Below, piece by piece: positions 1 through 11,509 of a DNA stretch of 64,000 nucleotides. Made by a program: the position numbers and the translations under genes. Source of the stretch: Gymnothorax reevesii (taxonomy: Eukaryota; Chordata; Actinopteri; Anguilliformes; Muraenidae). Each line of letters opens with the position of its first letter. The first letter of the stretch is position 1. The stretch is from contig CM056583.1 in the NCBI GenBank assembly GCA_029721435.1, forward strand, positions 57,626,120 to 57,690,119, in the 5' to 3' direction. A model generated the notes under the pieces. The model had not been told where the DNA came from and made no database searches. It was given only the letters and a program-made list of their open reading frames with translations.

Positions 1-1208
1 CATAAAACTCAGTCAGGTCCCAATTGGACCCATGTTGTGCATCAAAGGTTTAAAGGGTTAAAAGACTATCATTGTTCGCAATTAAAAATGTTTAATTCGC
101 AGAACCAAGAATTAATCAAGAATCTCCTTTAAGAAAATTTTACATTCTGCATGCACGCCCAACTACCCTGACCCCCAAACCTACTACTGACTTCCGTGCT
201 ACTACATTCTGATGTCATCTCATCTCCTCTCGTGTTGTGCCGATAATTACTGAGGCCGCTTGAGAATAAGTCACTTAAACTTTAATATAGGTCATTTTTG
301 CGGTTTGCATTTACAACCTGTCCAGTCGTTTTCCTATGTTGACAGTCTCAATATCACCTACAAAGCATGTCAAATCTCTTCGTTTCATTTAGAACAAACT
401 GTACTCCACTTACCAGCTTACACACAAACATATGCATTGATAAAGGCTGAGGCACACAGACACGACGGTATCACATTAGATAATTCAGGTAAACCACACT
501 CGATTCACCCGCATAAATTCCTCTCTCACTTTCTCTCTCTCTCACACTCTCCCTCACACACATAGGTGCACATGCGCGTGCGTACACACACACACAAACC
601 TTACTCACATTAACAATCACAATAACACTAAAATAATTATTCAATTGTCATTCCAAGCATAGCAGTATCAACATCATACTCACACAGAAAGATTGCCTTC
701 TCTCACCGGAGGAGCTGCACTGGTCCTCCTGATGGAGAAATGAAATCCCTCTCAGAGTGACGCTGAGAGAGGCGTTCCTTACTTCCACATTCTCACTGTG
801 TTCTCAGGGAGGAAACAGCACAGAGAGAAACACTCAGAAAGGAAGGAGAGGAAACAGAAAAGAGAGAACGAGAGATGAAAGGTGGGTTGGGAGAGATGGG
901 GGAGGAGGGCACAGGGTGAGAGAGAAGGATAGAGGAAGGGGGGAGGAATGAACAGAGCTATACAGAGGAGGTCAACACAAGGTGAGATGTAGCTGTATGC
1001 TCTTGGTCCCTGAGTAAGGCATTTCAGAACCTCCAGCCCATCCACACTCAGGTACAGAGAAGAGACTTTGTAAAAGTGGAGCAGTGCTGCCCTCCCAGTA
1101 GTTCTGAGTTTCTCTTAAAGTGTCTCTGTCTTGTAGAGAGACAGTGTGGACAGTTGTGCACCCCAGGAGTGATCAAGTATTATGAGCACACAAACGTACA
1201 CATACCCA

Positions 1209-1210
<2 letters not shown>

Positions 1211-1243
<33 letters not shown>

Positions 1244-1244
1244 A
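1211..1244. repeat. (GC)/(CA)n microsatellite
   Basis: A short GC-alternating run passes directly into a run of CA dinucleotides. Alternating purine-pyrimidine DNA of this type is a length-variable microsatellite. Confidence 0.9.
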
Positions 1245-1646
1245 GAACACTTTCACATATGCACACAAAGCACACCCATACTGCTATTGTTTTACAATAC
1301 TCTCTGAGATCTAAAAAATTCCATCCTATTTCCATACCCGCATACTCCTTAGAAACCTAATCTTAACCTTACCTTACAAATCCCCTAGAATAACTTTTTT
1401 TTTTTTTTTTGCCTTAATTGAACACCCAACCCTAATCTAGCGCTCAATTTTGTTACCTAAAATAAAATTATATGGAGGACTAAATCAGTCCAATCGTCAA
1501 CCTAGACCTAAGCCAAATCATTTGCTCAGAATTAAGCTTTTGCCCATGGGGTACCAATAATGTAACATTACCAACTGTGCTGTTTTTCAGACCTTGTAAT
1601 AACTGAGGGGTCTCTCAGTCCCCACAAGTATTGAAAAACAAGAACA

Positions 1647-1657
1647 AACACACACGC

Positions 1658-1693
<36 letters not shown>

Positions 1694-1699
1694 ACACAG
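1647..1699. repeat. (CA)n microsatellite
   Basis: About 25 CA dinucleotides with a few CG and GA interruptions. Read on the minus strand it gives a meaningless poly-(Cys-Val) frame, which is why a spurious open frame appears here. Confidence 0.9.
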
Positions 1700-2401
1700 T
1701 CCCTTTCCCAAGTTTCAATCTCATAAACCACCAGTGGGGCCATGTGATTACTGAGAGATTAAGGGGGGTGGAACGAGGAGAGGAAAAAACTTTTGTTTCC
1801 ACCAGCTTACTTAAAATCTGCTGATCCTGACCATAGACTCACTGAGCTCACCCAAAATTTGATAATTTCTTAACGAAGCAAAGCAATGATTATTAACAAT
1901 AAAGCACCATAATGATCATTATTGCCCATTACAAATAAATGGGGTTCTTGGAGGAATAATTTGTTATGCAAGAACGCCCTCCTGTGGCAAAAAAAACTGT
2001 AAAACAACACCAAAGCATGGACTTCAGGGCCCGTTTTCCAATCCACCAGTTGATTTCAGATGATGGGCGAGATCCGCTTCAATACCCAGCTCGAGCGAAG
2101 TCATATTCGAAAAGGACAGTACACACCCTCAGTGACTTCTTTATTTCGTTACCCCTTTTGTTGTTTCAGGGTAGGACTTTAATTTACCTTAAAGGGACAT
2201 TGTGTAGGAATTATTCCCATCCAGCGTTGGAATCGTATTACGTTCAAACGAATAATGCACTCTAGCGCCTCACTTTTTTAAACACGTATTGCAACTACGG
2301 CAGCCACCCTGTATCAAAAAGCCTTGTAAATGCTGATGAAACCACGGATGTACTGTATTAATAGAACTGGTACTACTGTGAACCGAAAGCCAGCATATCG
2401 A

Positions 2402-2471
2402 GGGCTGACTGCAATAAACAGTTATGCCCAATGCATAAGATCCGGACATAACTGTTTATTGCAGTCAGCCC
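2402..2471. repeat. Perfect 25-bp-arm hairpin
   Basis: Positions 2,402-2,426 are the exact reverse complement of 2,447-2,471, with a 20-nt loop between them. The left arm begins GGGCTGACTGCAATAAACAG. The exact match points to a recent foldback MITE end pair or a young inverted duplication. Confidence 0.85.
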
Positions 2472-3235
2472 ACGGTATAATACATGAAGCAGCAAAACAC
2501 AGTACCGTGAATCGGTGTAAGATATTCAAAGTAATGGTAATAAACAACTCAGCTTAGGTGCATCTTGAACATTTTATACTACGAAAAAGCAAAGCAAGTG
2601 TTAGCTACATGCACGCTTATAGGAAGTCTGATGTCTGATTGCTAATCAAGCAAAGGGGAGGTTTCTGCCTCACCAAACTAACCTCCACCGCATGTCACTG
2701 AAATACAGTAACAGAAAACTGGTGTTGTTACACTTGCTGAATTTACCAACTTGGTAATGACATAAACCGACAGCACGAAATCTCCTGACCAGTGCTACAT
2801 GCAGTGAACCGCAACAGTGCAGCTTACAAGAACGCTCTTAGAGACAAGGTCCCCTTGGTGTTCGCGTAGCCTGAATTAATATACAAAAAATTTTCTCTGC
2901 TGTGGAAAAAGGCACCGACAATGTATAAGAGAAAAATCAACAGATTATATATTGATCATTTGCGGTAGTCAAATTTATTCACGGATCTATTAGAGTGTCT
3001 TTTTCAATTGTTCCTTAGGAATCATTTCCTTTTGCCCCCCATGGCATCATGTCACTTCCTATTTAATGTTGGATGAGGTGGACCTCATAGAGACTGTCAA
3101 AGCACGGACAGGTGTCATTTGTGACAGGAAGGCTGATGCGAAGTCTAATGAAAAGAAGTCTACGGCATGGACCAGCATCCAGAAGTGCAAATCGAACTGG
3201 GAATTGGAAGGGACACTGACACGTCCTTTATGACA

Positions 3236-3905
3236 ACAATTAGTCCTGGCTTGTTCTCGATCATTTTCCTTCATTGAGGCGTTTTCCAATGATCTTCATT
3301 GGCAACTGAAGACACGGTTTATCTCCATATGCGATCTAACAGCGATGCAATCATAGGCTTAATTCACTATAGAGAAATAATGTAGTTATTAAAAGGCTAA
3401 TGCTTCGCCTCGATTGAAGTGGTCCGCATTGTAATGAAATATCGCCTTTCACTCTCGGTATTACAGGGGTTGATAAAAAAATGTGGCACTCTGCTGTTAA
3501 ATAGGCCATTAAAAGCGCGCGGCTCAAGCTACTTGCGTGACAGTGGACTAGTATGCAATTTTTAACAACGTCGATTTAAATGCAGCAAACACGCATCCAG
3601 ATGAATGATTGCCGTCTTGCTTAACAGGTGCTGCTTGTTTTCTCTGATTAAACGAGGAGTGCTCTCGGAGTGAACCTTTTGTTAATTATGAAAATGACTG
3701 AGAACAGGTCAGGACTAATAATTGTTTAAAACGGATGTTTTGTGCAAGCAAATTCTCAGTTCTGGCTATGCCACTGTACACTGAATTTATCCCACGATTT
3801 CATCGCTGTTAGATCGCATATGGAGAGAAATAGTGTCTTCAGTTGCCAATTATGATAATTGGAAGACCCGTCAAGGAAAGGAAAAAGATTGAGAACTAGC
3901 TAACT
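3236..3905. repeat. Inverted repeat with ~110-bp arms
   Basis: Left arm about 3,236-3,347 and right arm about 3,801-3,905 are reverse complements with scattered differences. The clearest shared block contains CCATATGCGATCTAACAGCG on the left and its complement at 3,801-3,821. About 450 bp of unrelated AT-rich sequence lies between. This is the architecture of a foldback-type MITE. Confidence 0.7.
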
Positions 3906-4238
3906 AACCAACCCCCCCCCCCTCCAAATACCCCGTTAGATTTGCGCCACTGCCAACATCATAAAGTGCAATAACAGCATTCTTTCCGGACCGCGCAAGA
4001 AGAAACGTCAAAGAGTACAAAGAACTCTGGCGGCGAATGAAAAATAAAACTAAGTCTGCCGATCGAGCCCGGAAAATTGATGCCCTGAAAACAGGTGGTG
4101 GCACCTTCCCATTATTGAAACATGACCAAAAGCGTAGCTTATTCCTTAGTCCTATATCACAAAAATTGAGCACGTTTTAGGAACTATTTAGCCGTTTCAT
4201 TCACGTATAGGAGAGAAGCACCTTTCGTAGTTACGAGC

Positions 4239-4418
4239 CTGTATGTTTACATGATTTCAGTAGCTTCAGTCGCTATAAACGCCGGCTTTTAGTCACTGTA
4301 AATGCCAGCTTCTAAAGTCTACCCACCAACTTCACCGCCACTAAAAGCCGGTGGGTAGGCTTCGACAGCCGGCGTTTACCGCGATTATGAAAGCTACTGA
4401 AACCACGTAAACATACAG
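4239..4418. repeat. 180-bp imperfect palindrome (MITE-like)
   Basis: The stretch starts CTGTATGTTTAC and ends GTAAACATACAG. It stays largely self-complementary through the centre, including CTACCCACC facing GGTGGGTAG. It would fold into one long hairpin. No flanking duplication was identified with certainty. Confidence 0.7.
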
Positions 4419-5102
4419 TTCCACCTGTAACAATGAGGATGCAGTATTTTAGCAAGATCTACTATTATGCTGCTAATGGTAACAAGCAACACTGTGTAAC
4501 AAAACTGAATGAAAAGTTGCGTTTAGGCTAATTTAGGCAGTACAGTTGACTTACTTGTCAAGGAGAAAGCTGGCAACTTCAGCGTCCCTAAGAAAATCTT
4601 TCTCCTTCATTAGCTCCTTCCACCTGGGGAAGGCTAGCCCCATGTTCACCCTTGTTTTTTGAGCGCGCCGGTCGCGCTTTTCAATTCTCTTTTTCCTTTT
4701 TTTGCGGATGAGGATTCTGTCTCCTGTGCTGCTGCTGCATATGTATGGTCCTGCATTATGCTGCAGTAGTACTGATTTTCAAAGTCGCCGCGATAGCCTC
4801 TCTTCCTGATTTCCTCCGGTGTCTCAATCACTCTGCACTGGCTGGCAGGGAAAACACGGATTTATTCCGCGTTTGGTGCTATTTGTCCCTTGCCAGCGGC
4901 AACAGTTTCAAGATGGCTGACTGTCATGGCGCTTCCCAACCAGCTTACCCGTCCAATGTAGAAACAAGTCTAATATTCTTTGTTTACGAGAATATATCAG
5001 ATTATTAGCAGAAGTCATAATACACCCGTGATGAGATATATGAATGCAGACTTAGATTTTGGCAAATAAAAAAATGTAAAATGTAACACATTGTCCCTTT
5101 AA

Positions 5103-5814
5103 AGCAATTCTTACCTTTCTGGGAAGTCGCACAGCACTCAGTAAAAATTTGAACATGAACAACTCCGCCTCCCTCCAAAGTCCCACCCTCATCCCCCCAA
5201 TTGCCAGACTTCTCCTATACCAAAAAAAAATGTAACTGATATATGGTATTTTATCAGACTCCAAAGATAACTAAACGTTTCGAGGGCATGCGCTGCTCAC
5301 TTCCTCGCGCCTCACGCAATTTTTTTTTTCGCAGAAGAGTGAGGCGGGTCAATGGAGTCAGATTCAGAGGCACCAGTAAGTGAAAACTAACCAACGGCAA
5401 TGACATAATATTCCATTCTATATGTAGTATAAAATAAAATGCCCTCATAACGTCTAGTTACCTTAGTAGTCTGACGAACTATCATTAACACTATTATTGT
5501 AATAAAAGCATTTCAGCACCCATTTGATTACAGTCAAATGCGTCCTTTTTTTTTTCTTCCAGAGAGGCGCCTGACAGCTATAGGCAACTGTAAGGGGCGC
5601 TGTGACCCGTGACAGACAGAAAGCTCGGCAAATCATTTTATTTGGACCGAAGAAAATGATTGGTCAGACTTTTATCAGAAATATATGAGAATTGAGTATT
5701 GAAGTTTCAACACCTGGTGGATTCCATTTGCATTTTAGTGTGCCATGCGGTTATTAGGAGCACTTTAAGATAACAAAAGAAAAGTGTAAAAATGCCAGAA
5801 AGGTAAGAATTGCT
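5103..5814. mobile_element. TTAA-flanked MITE with perfect 20-bp inverted ends
   Basis: The element begins AGCAATTCTTACCTTTCTGG after TTAA at 5,099-5,102 and ends with the exact complement before TTAA at 5,815-5,818. The 20-bp ends match perfectly, and complementarity stops at the inner edge. The interior (712 bp overall) has no plausible protein. Its left TTAA is also the right TTAA of the preceding element, so the two abut at one target site. Confidence 0.75.
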
Positions 5815-6099
5815 TTAAGAACGGCCTGTTTCTTGTTCCAGTGTACACGCTTTCTCCATTTTCCTGAACTTTGCTCACAGAAGAGGGACTCAGTGTAGTC
5901 ATTAGCCAATCCATTTCAAGGTTTGACATATGTTTTCAGAGATGCACTTCTGCATAGCACAGTTTTAACTTCTAGTAATGGGTTACTGTCATCTTCTGTC
6001 TGCTTGAACCAGTCTGGACAGTTCTCTGTGACCTCTGTAATTGACAACAGAGATGATTCTCACCGGATGTTTTCATTATTATTATTCCAAAGTAGTTGG

Positions 6100-6225
6100 A
6101 ACACTGGGTAAAATGCAAATAAAAACAAAATTAAATAATTTGCAAATCTTTTAAACTCTTTAATTGAAAACAGTGCAGGGACTAGGTTTCACATGTTAAA
6201 ACTGAGAAATTGTATTTAAAATTTT
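6100..6225. repeat. Solo Tc1 terminal-repeat remnant
   Basis: The sequence (aaataaaaacaaaatt, aatttgcaaatcttttaaac, gttaaaactgagaaattg) aligns in order with the long terminal inverted repeat of the Tc1-like element at 8,844-10,643. No transposase follows, so this is an eroded solo end. Confidence 0.6.
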
Positions 6226-6405
6226 TTTTTTTTAAATAAACACTCGTTATGAATTTGATGCTAAGAATACTTTTCAAAACAGTTACAGATGTTGACGGAG
6301 ATTTGATGAAAAAGAATAAAAGCAATGACAGCGATATAATGATACAATCTAGTAAAGCTTTCTTAAACAACTGTCTCTAATTCTTCATTGGGTCAAAGGA
6401 CTAAT

Positions 6406-8277
6406 TGTTGTGATTCTGCTTGTCTGCCATGTCTCTGCCCTGCCTTGCCATGTCCTTGTTCTGCTCTGCCATGCCCATGATCTGTTTGCCATGTTCATAT
6501 TTGGATTTTCGCCATGTCTGACTATTCTTTGTAATGTGTATTGTGATTTGGTTACTTTGATTTATTCATGCATTGTCATAATTTAGTTTTTCCATGTTTT
6601 ACTTTTTACCACAGTTTTTTCCAGTCCCTGTTTTGCTTTCTCCCATGCATTGCACTTTGTCTCCTCCTGTCTGGTCTCTTGTCTTGTCATTGCTCACAGC
6701 CCCAGTACTGTGTGCCACTCTTTCGGGTGATTTAATGGTTTCTGGATTTTAACCTTCCTTCCAATCTCGTTACTAACAGTTTGTTGTTTTCGCTAAGATT
6801 ACTAATCAAACTAACATTGTATATAATACTTACTTACTAACGAGCACTAAGGGATTGTATTGCTGCACTTACTAATTGATTAACAAAATCTCAGCATTCG
6901 CCCTGTTCTAGTCTCCGCCCCTTGTCTTTCCCAAATCTTCTCTGCTGCATTTCTGTGGATTCTCCAGACTTGCTTGCGCTGTATGTTTATCTATAGGATT
7001 GTCTCGTGATCCCTGTCCACGTTTTGGCTTTTGCCTATTTTATGTGATTAGGCTCTCCCTCTTGTTCACTCCTTTGTAATTAGTCTCTATTAGTTCTAGC
7101 ACCTGTGTTCTGCGTAGCATGTGATTCCCCTGGAATGTATATTAGGAGTCTTTTCACAGCACTTTCTTGTCAGATCGTTTCTCTCAGTTTGCTTGTGCCA
7201 CGGTTCTCTCGCCTAGTTCTCTGAGTGATTTCTTTCTGACTGGACCGTCCGACTTTTCGATTTATGGCTTTGTGCTTTTGGATTTATCGTTGCATCTGTG
7301 TTTTCTGACCCTTTTCTACCCGACCACGAGTTCTATGATTGCTGCCTTGGTTACGGTTTGGATTACGCCCACTGGATTTTACCTTTGCTTCTCTGATATA
7401 CCTTTGCCTGTGTACCAAACAGCGGCGGCTCGTCGGCCGTAACAAAGGGAAGCCAGAACCTCGCCCTTCAAAGCTTAATGACTTCAACATTTTGTAGTTT
7501 ACTTTTCTTTATCAGCAGTTGCTCATACGAATTGGTTGAAGGACAATCAAATTTATTTTCGATGGTAAATGACGACGCAAATTATCAACACGTCTTTATA
7601 AATTAGTTTGCGAGGCTTCTTTCACAAGAAGCCATGACAGTCCATTTTCTACAACCTTAATATAGAAGAAAAGAATGCGATGTTGCACAGCTTATTACTT
7701 AATGAGCCTCACTAATCAATTTGCGCATCTATGCCGTTTCGTGAGCTTCTTGAGCGCGGAATTTATAGCGTAGGCCTATAGTAATTTATGTCGTAATTTA
7801 TGTGTGAAAGAAAACCCCTCAATTTCGTGGTGCAATATAAAACAATGCTATCGAAAATAAATTTGACTCAACTAACTGTTCTTCTAACAATTCGTATGAG
7901 CAACTTCTGATCAAGAAAAGTAAACTGCGAAAGTCATTAAGTTTGAAGGGCGAGGTTTTGGCTTAACTTTGTCACGGCCGACGACCCTCCACTGTTTAAA
8001 TGAATGATTGAAAACAGGTGATGAACAATCATTAACATTAAGGGATTGTTTGGGCTTCCCCTGTTGCCAATTCACGAGCCGCCACTGGTACCAAACCCAT
8101 TTTTGTCTGACCACGGATACTGTGATTGCTGCCCTGGTTTGTCTCTATTTTTGCCCAACTGGATTGTGATTTTTGGAGTGTGGACTTTGTACCTTCTATC
8201 CTGTGGGGGTTTTCCTCCTTTATTAATCGGATCTTCTGCATTGATTCTCGCAACTGGTTCCTGATTGCTTCATCACA
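6406..8277 (+). mobile_element. LTR-like insertion (TG...CA, 5-bp duplication), split by a hAT element
   Basis: The insert begins TGTTGTGATTCTG and ends GCTTCATCACA. It is flanked on both sides by CTAAT (6,401-6,405 and 8,278-8,282). TG...CA ends with a 5-bp target duplication are the signature of LTR retroelements. No gag or pol frame is present, so it is best read as a solo LTR or non-autonomous relative. Removing the nested hAT copy (7,420-8,087 plus its duplication) leaves about 1.2 kb. A second copy of the same family, in the other orientation, lies at 56,319-57,360. Confidence 0.65.
7420..8087. mobile_element. hAT-type MITE with long inverted ends
   Basis: The ends read CAGCGGCGGCTCG and CGAGCCGCCACTG. 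The element is flanked by a perfect 8-bp duplication GTACCAAA (7,412-7,419 and 8,088-8,095). Complementarity continues inward for more than 100 bp: the block around 7,460-7,530 is repeated inverted at about 7,890-7,960. Eight-bp duplications and CAG-starting ends fit the hAT superfamily. No transposase is encoded. The same family carries the nested insertions at 55,799-59,209. Confidence 0.85.
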
Positions 8278-8282
8278 CTAAT

Positions 8283-8619
8283 GTTATCAGAGCTGAATTG
8301 CTTTAAATTAGCTTTTTACAGACTTTGGTTCTTGAAGTTTAAAACAAAACATTAAGATAAAAAGTTACTTTTAGAGGAATGGTATCTAGCTTCCCTAGAT
8401 CAGTCTGTCATCCAAACAAAGAATTGCAGCTTATGTAGTGTTAATCAGTTCCCTTAGTCTCAGTTTTTGAGGACCCACATCCATGCAAAGAGCTGGGACA
8501 ATGATTTGTTATTTTTACATAGAACATGCATCTTCCAGATGAGTTCAGTGGAACAATAAGAACAGCAGGCAATGTTTTTGCAGTATTTGAGACATCAGTG
8601 ACTATGTATACAGTTTTCT
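8283..8619. other. Unassigned AT-rich spacer
   Basis: Nothing recognisable was found between the end of the LTR-like element and the poly-T run that marks the 3' end of the minus-strand LINE. Confidence 0.5.
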
Positions 8620-9053
8620 GTATTTTTTTTTTTTTTTGTGTGAATTTATTGAATTAGGACAGTGCATATTAGTCAAAATATCAGCAATGTGTGTCATTGC
8701 AAATATGCCGGAATTAGCACAATAACTAAATTTCATCCGCAGTCCTAAGGCAGGCACTTGAAAAGAAAAAGTTTTACAAATGACAAAACATCTCACAGAA
8801 CAGCACGCAGAAAATCGCATGAACAGTATTACAAAACCCAAAACCAGTGAAGTTGGCACGTTATGTAAATTATAGATAAAAACAGAATACAATGATTTGC
8901 AAATCCTTTCCAACTTATTTTCAATTGAATACACTGCAAAGACAAGATGTTTAATGTTCAAACTGAGAAACTTAATTGTTTGTTTGCAAATAATCATTAA
9001 CTCAGAATTTAAAGGCAGCAACACATTGCAAAAAAGTTGGCACAGGGGCCTTT

Positions 9054-10292
9054 TTACCACTGTGTTACATCGCCTTTCCTTTTAACGACACTCAGTAAAC
9101 GTTTGGGAACTGAGAAGACCAATTTTTGAAGCTTTTCAGGTGGAACTCTTTCCCATTCTTGCTTGATGTACAGCTTAAGTTGTTCAACAGCACTGAAAAA
9201 AGTGATTTTGACCCCTAGTAAATGTTCCATATATTAATTAAGCATATTTTAATAGAAATAGGTGTGTTATTTAACTCCACTTAAAAAATATAAGTAATTT
9301 CAAATAGTCAACATAATAAAAATATCTAGCTTCAGATAAAAATATTTTGTGCAACCACTTACCTTAAAAAAATTATGTTCATTCAACAAAACATTTTTTT
9401 CAGTGAGCCCGGGGTCTCCGTTGTCGTATTTTACGCTTCATAATGCACCACACATTTTCAATGGGAGACAGGTCTGGACTACAGTCAGGCCAGTCTAGTA
9501 CCCGCACTCTTTTACTACGGAGCCATGCTGTTGTAACACGTGCAGAATGTGGCTCGGCATTGTCTTGCCGAAATAAGCAGGGGCGTCCATGAAAAAGACG
9601 TTGCTTTGATGGCAACATATGTTGCTTCAAAACCTGTATGTACCTTTCAGCATTAATGGTGCCTTCACATATGTGTAAGTTGCCCATGCCTTGGGCACTA
9701 ATACACCCCCATACCATCACAAATGCTGGCTTTTGAACTTTGTGCCTATAACAGTCCGGATGGTTCTTTTCCTCGTTGGTCCGGAGGACACAACGTCCAC
9801 AGTTTCCAAAAACAATTTGAAATGTGGACTCGTCAGACCACAGAACACTTTTCCACTTTGCATCAGTCCATCTTAGATGAGCTTGGGCCCAGCGAAGCCG
9901 GCGGCGTTTCTGGGTGCTGTTGATAAATGGCTTTCGCTTTGCATTGTAGAGTTTTAACTTGCACTTGCAGATGTAGCGACGAACTGTAGTTACTGACAGT
10001 GGTTTTCTGAAGTGTTCCTGAGCCCAGGTGGTAATGTCCTTTACACACTGATGTCGGTTTTTGATGCAGTACCGCCTGAGGGATCAAAGGTCACGGGCAT
10101 TCAATGTTGGTTTTCGGCCTTGTCGCTTACGTGCAGTGATTCTCCAGATTCTCTGAACCTTTTGACGATATTACGGACCGTAGATGATGAAGTCCCTAAA
10201 TTTCTTGCAATAGCTCGTTGAGGAATGTTGTTTTTAAACTGCTCGACAATCAGCTCACGCATTTGTTCACTAAGTGGTGACCCTCGCCCCAT
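9054..10292 (-). pseudogene. Tc1-like transposase, inactivated
   Basis: This is a DNA transposase of the Tc1/mariner superfamily that would cut and paste its own element. The N-terminal helix-turn-helix part is readable from the ATG at 10,290-10,292 (MGRGSPLSEQMRELIVEQF) through GTSSSTVRNIVKRFRESG. The catalytic half is readable in another frame: [16 protein letters not shown], then RQDNAEPHSA with the second catalytic Asp, then PDLSPIENVW with the catalytic Glu. The C-terminal KRKGDVTQW and its stop (9,054-9,056) are also recognisable. Frame changes between about 9,720 and 10,100 and a 215-bp insertion before the C-terminal tail break the gene. The intact family length would be about 340 residues. 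Confidence 0.85.
9191..9405. mobile_element. 215-bp MITE nested in the Tc1 transposase
   Basis: The insert starts CACTGAAAAAA and ends TTTTTTTCAGTG, giving about 11-bp inverted ends around an AT-rich non-coding core. The Tc1 coding sequence is collinear on both sides (RQRRPR... before, EQLKLYIKQEW after), which defines the borders. The bases AG on both sides may be a 2-bp target duplication, but the overlap with the ends leaves this open. Confidence 0.7.
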
Positions 10293-11509
10293 CCTTGTTT
10301 GCGAATGATTGAGCATTTCTGGGAAGCTGCTTTTATACCCAATCATGACACCCACCTGTTCCCAATTAGCCCGTTCACCTGTGGGATGTTCCAAATAAGT
10401 GTTTGATGAGCATTCCTCAACTCTCTCAGTTTTTTTTGCCACTTGTGCCAGCTTTTTTGAAACATGTTGCAGGCATCAAATTCCAAATGAGCTTATATTT
10501 GCAAAAAATTACAAAATTTTCCAGTTCGAACTTTAAGTAACTTGTCTTTGCATTGTATTCAATTGAATATAGGTTGAAAAGGATTTGCAAATCATTGTAT
10601 TCTGTTTTTATTTACGATTTACACAATGTGCCAACTTCACTGGCTGTGGATTTTGTAGATACAAGACTGACATATGTAACATTACAACCAACAGAATCAT
10701 ATATAATAAACTGGTTAGAACATAAAAAGAGCCTGAAGCCTCAGAGAAATGGACATAGGATGGAACAGATATTATGCCTGTGTGCATGACTGGTTTGTTT
10801 ACATAATTGTCACAGTCCCTGATATGCACTGGTAAGTTGTTCCAGGAGCGTGTTCCCCCAACACACACCACCGTTTGACCAAATTTAGTTTTTTGCCGAG
10901 GTACATTAGTCTCATGTAGTTTGTGGTCTGGTATTTATTGAGATTTTTGTGTTTTTTTTTCTGGATAAAATCATTAAACGGTGGTAGGGCAAACTCATAT
11001 AAATCTTTAAAAATGAGACAAACATCCTCAAAAGTTTGGTAACCGTCAAGTTTTATATTCACTTATAACATTGCAATAATGGAAATGGGAGGTTTCTTAT
11101 CCAAAATTTTACTGTGAGATACTGATTGTTCCACCACATCTCGCTCTATTAATTATGACACATGGTTGCTGGCCCTCTGCTGGCTGGCGGGGATGGGGGG
11201 GAGGGGCATGCATACAGTTTTTTTTTTTTTGTATTTAGATGTAAACATGAATTTTGGAGCCAATGAGATTCTGGTAGCAGACAGTGTGGCAGCAGCTTCT
11301 TGCTTTGTTTTAGCATGTGCACATAACATTAAATATTACACTCTGAACTCGAAGGTTTAACATATACTTTGCAAAAAAAAAAGAAATGCAAAAGTGATTT
11401 TCAGATGCATTTTTTTGTATCACATAATTAGGAAATGACAGTAAAATGTTCAAACTTGGCAGAAGCTATTGTCACTGAACGAGTTCATTATGGCACGCAC
11501 ATGAATCAA

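Larger units (their letters stand above)
1..2188. other. Gene-free flank with simple repeats
   Basis: No exon series or conserved protein was recognised on either strand. The open frames here are short and run through CA repeats or purine-rich stretches (about 800-960), so I do not call them genes. The stretch holds two CA microsatellites (listed separately) and a T tract near 1,390-1,410. A 5' end of a gene lying outside the window cannot be excluded. Confidence 0.6.
2193..5098. mobile_element. TTAA-flanked non-coding DNA transposon (piggyBac-type target)
   Basis: The left end at 2,193 reads AGGGACATTGTGT directly after TTAA (2,189-2,192). The right end reads ACACATTGTCCCT directly before TTAA (5,099-5,102). 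The inverted ends differ at one position. TTAA target duplication is the hallmark of piggyBac-type transposition. No transposase frame is visible over 2.9 kb, so the copy is non-autonomous or an assembly of nested insertions. Its interior is full of foldback DNA (2,402-2,471; 3,236-3,905; 4,239-4,418), which suggests later insertions. That the two ends belong to one insertion event is inference. Confidence 0.55.
8844..10643 (-). mobile_element. Tc1-like element with ~200-bp terminal inverted repeats
   Basis: The left end starts CCAGTGAAGTTGGCAC and the right end is its complement. The inverted similarity extends about 200 bp inward (8,844-9,050 against 10,440-10,643). A minus-strand Tc1 transposase relic fills the middle. 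The expected TA duplication is not evident at these limits, so the outermost bases are uncertain. The element sits inside a minus-strand LINE 3' region and itself contains the small insert at 9,191-9,405. Confidence 0.85.
8620..11062 (-). mobile_element. 3' end of a CR1/L2-type LINE, interrupted by Tc1
   Basis: On the minus strand, 11,062-10,799 encodes a broken tail of a LINE reverse transcriptase ORF. The adjoining frame contains WNNLPVHIRDCDN, a motif typical of the C-terminus of CR1/L2/Rex-type LINE proteins. The 3' untranslated part resumes beyond the Tc1 insertion (8,844-10,643). It ends with AATAAA (minus strand, near 8,645) and an A tail, seen as the T run near 8,620-8,636. Frameshifts and stops make it inactive. 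Confidence 0.6.

Noticed and set aside
779..1045. Minus-strand 88-codon frame near the window start
   Set aside because: Composed of Leu/Phe/Ser-rich translation of a purine-rich repeat; no splice or domain evidence.
8602..9060. 152-codon minus-strand open frame
   Set aside because: It crosses the border between the LINE 3' UTR and the Tc1 terminal repeat, so it cannot be an original gene.
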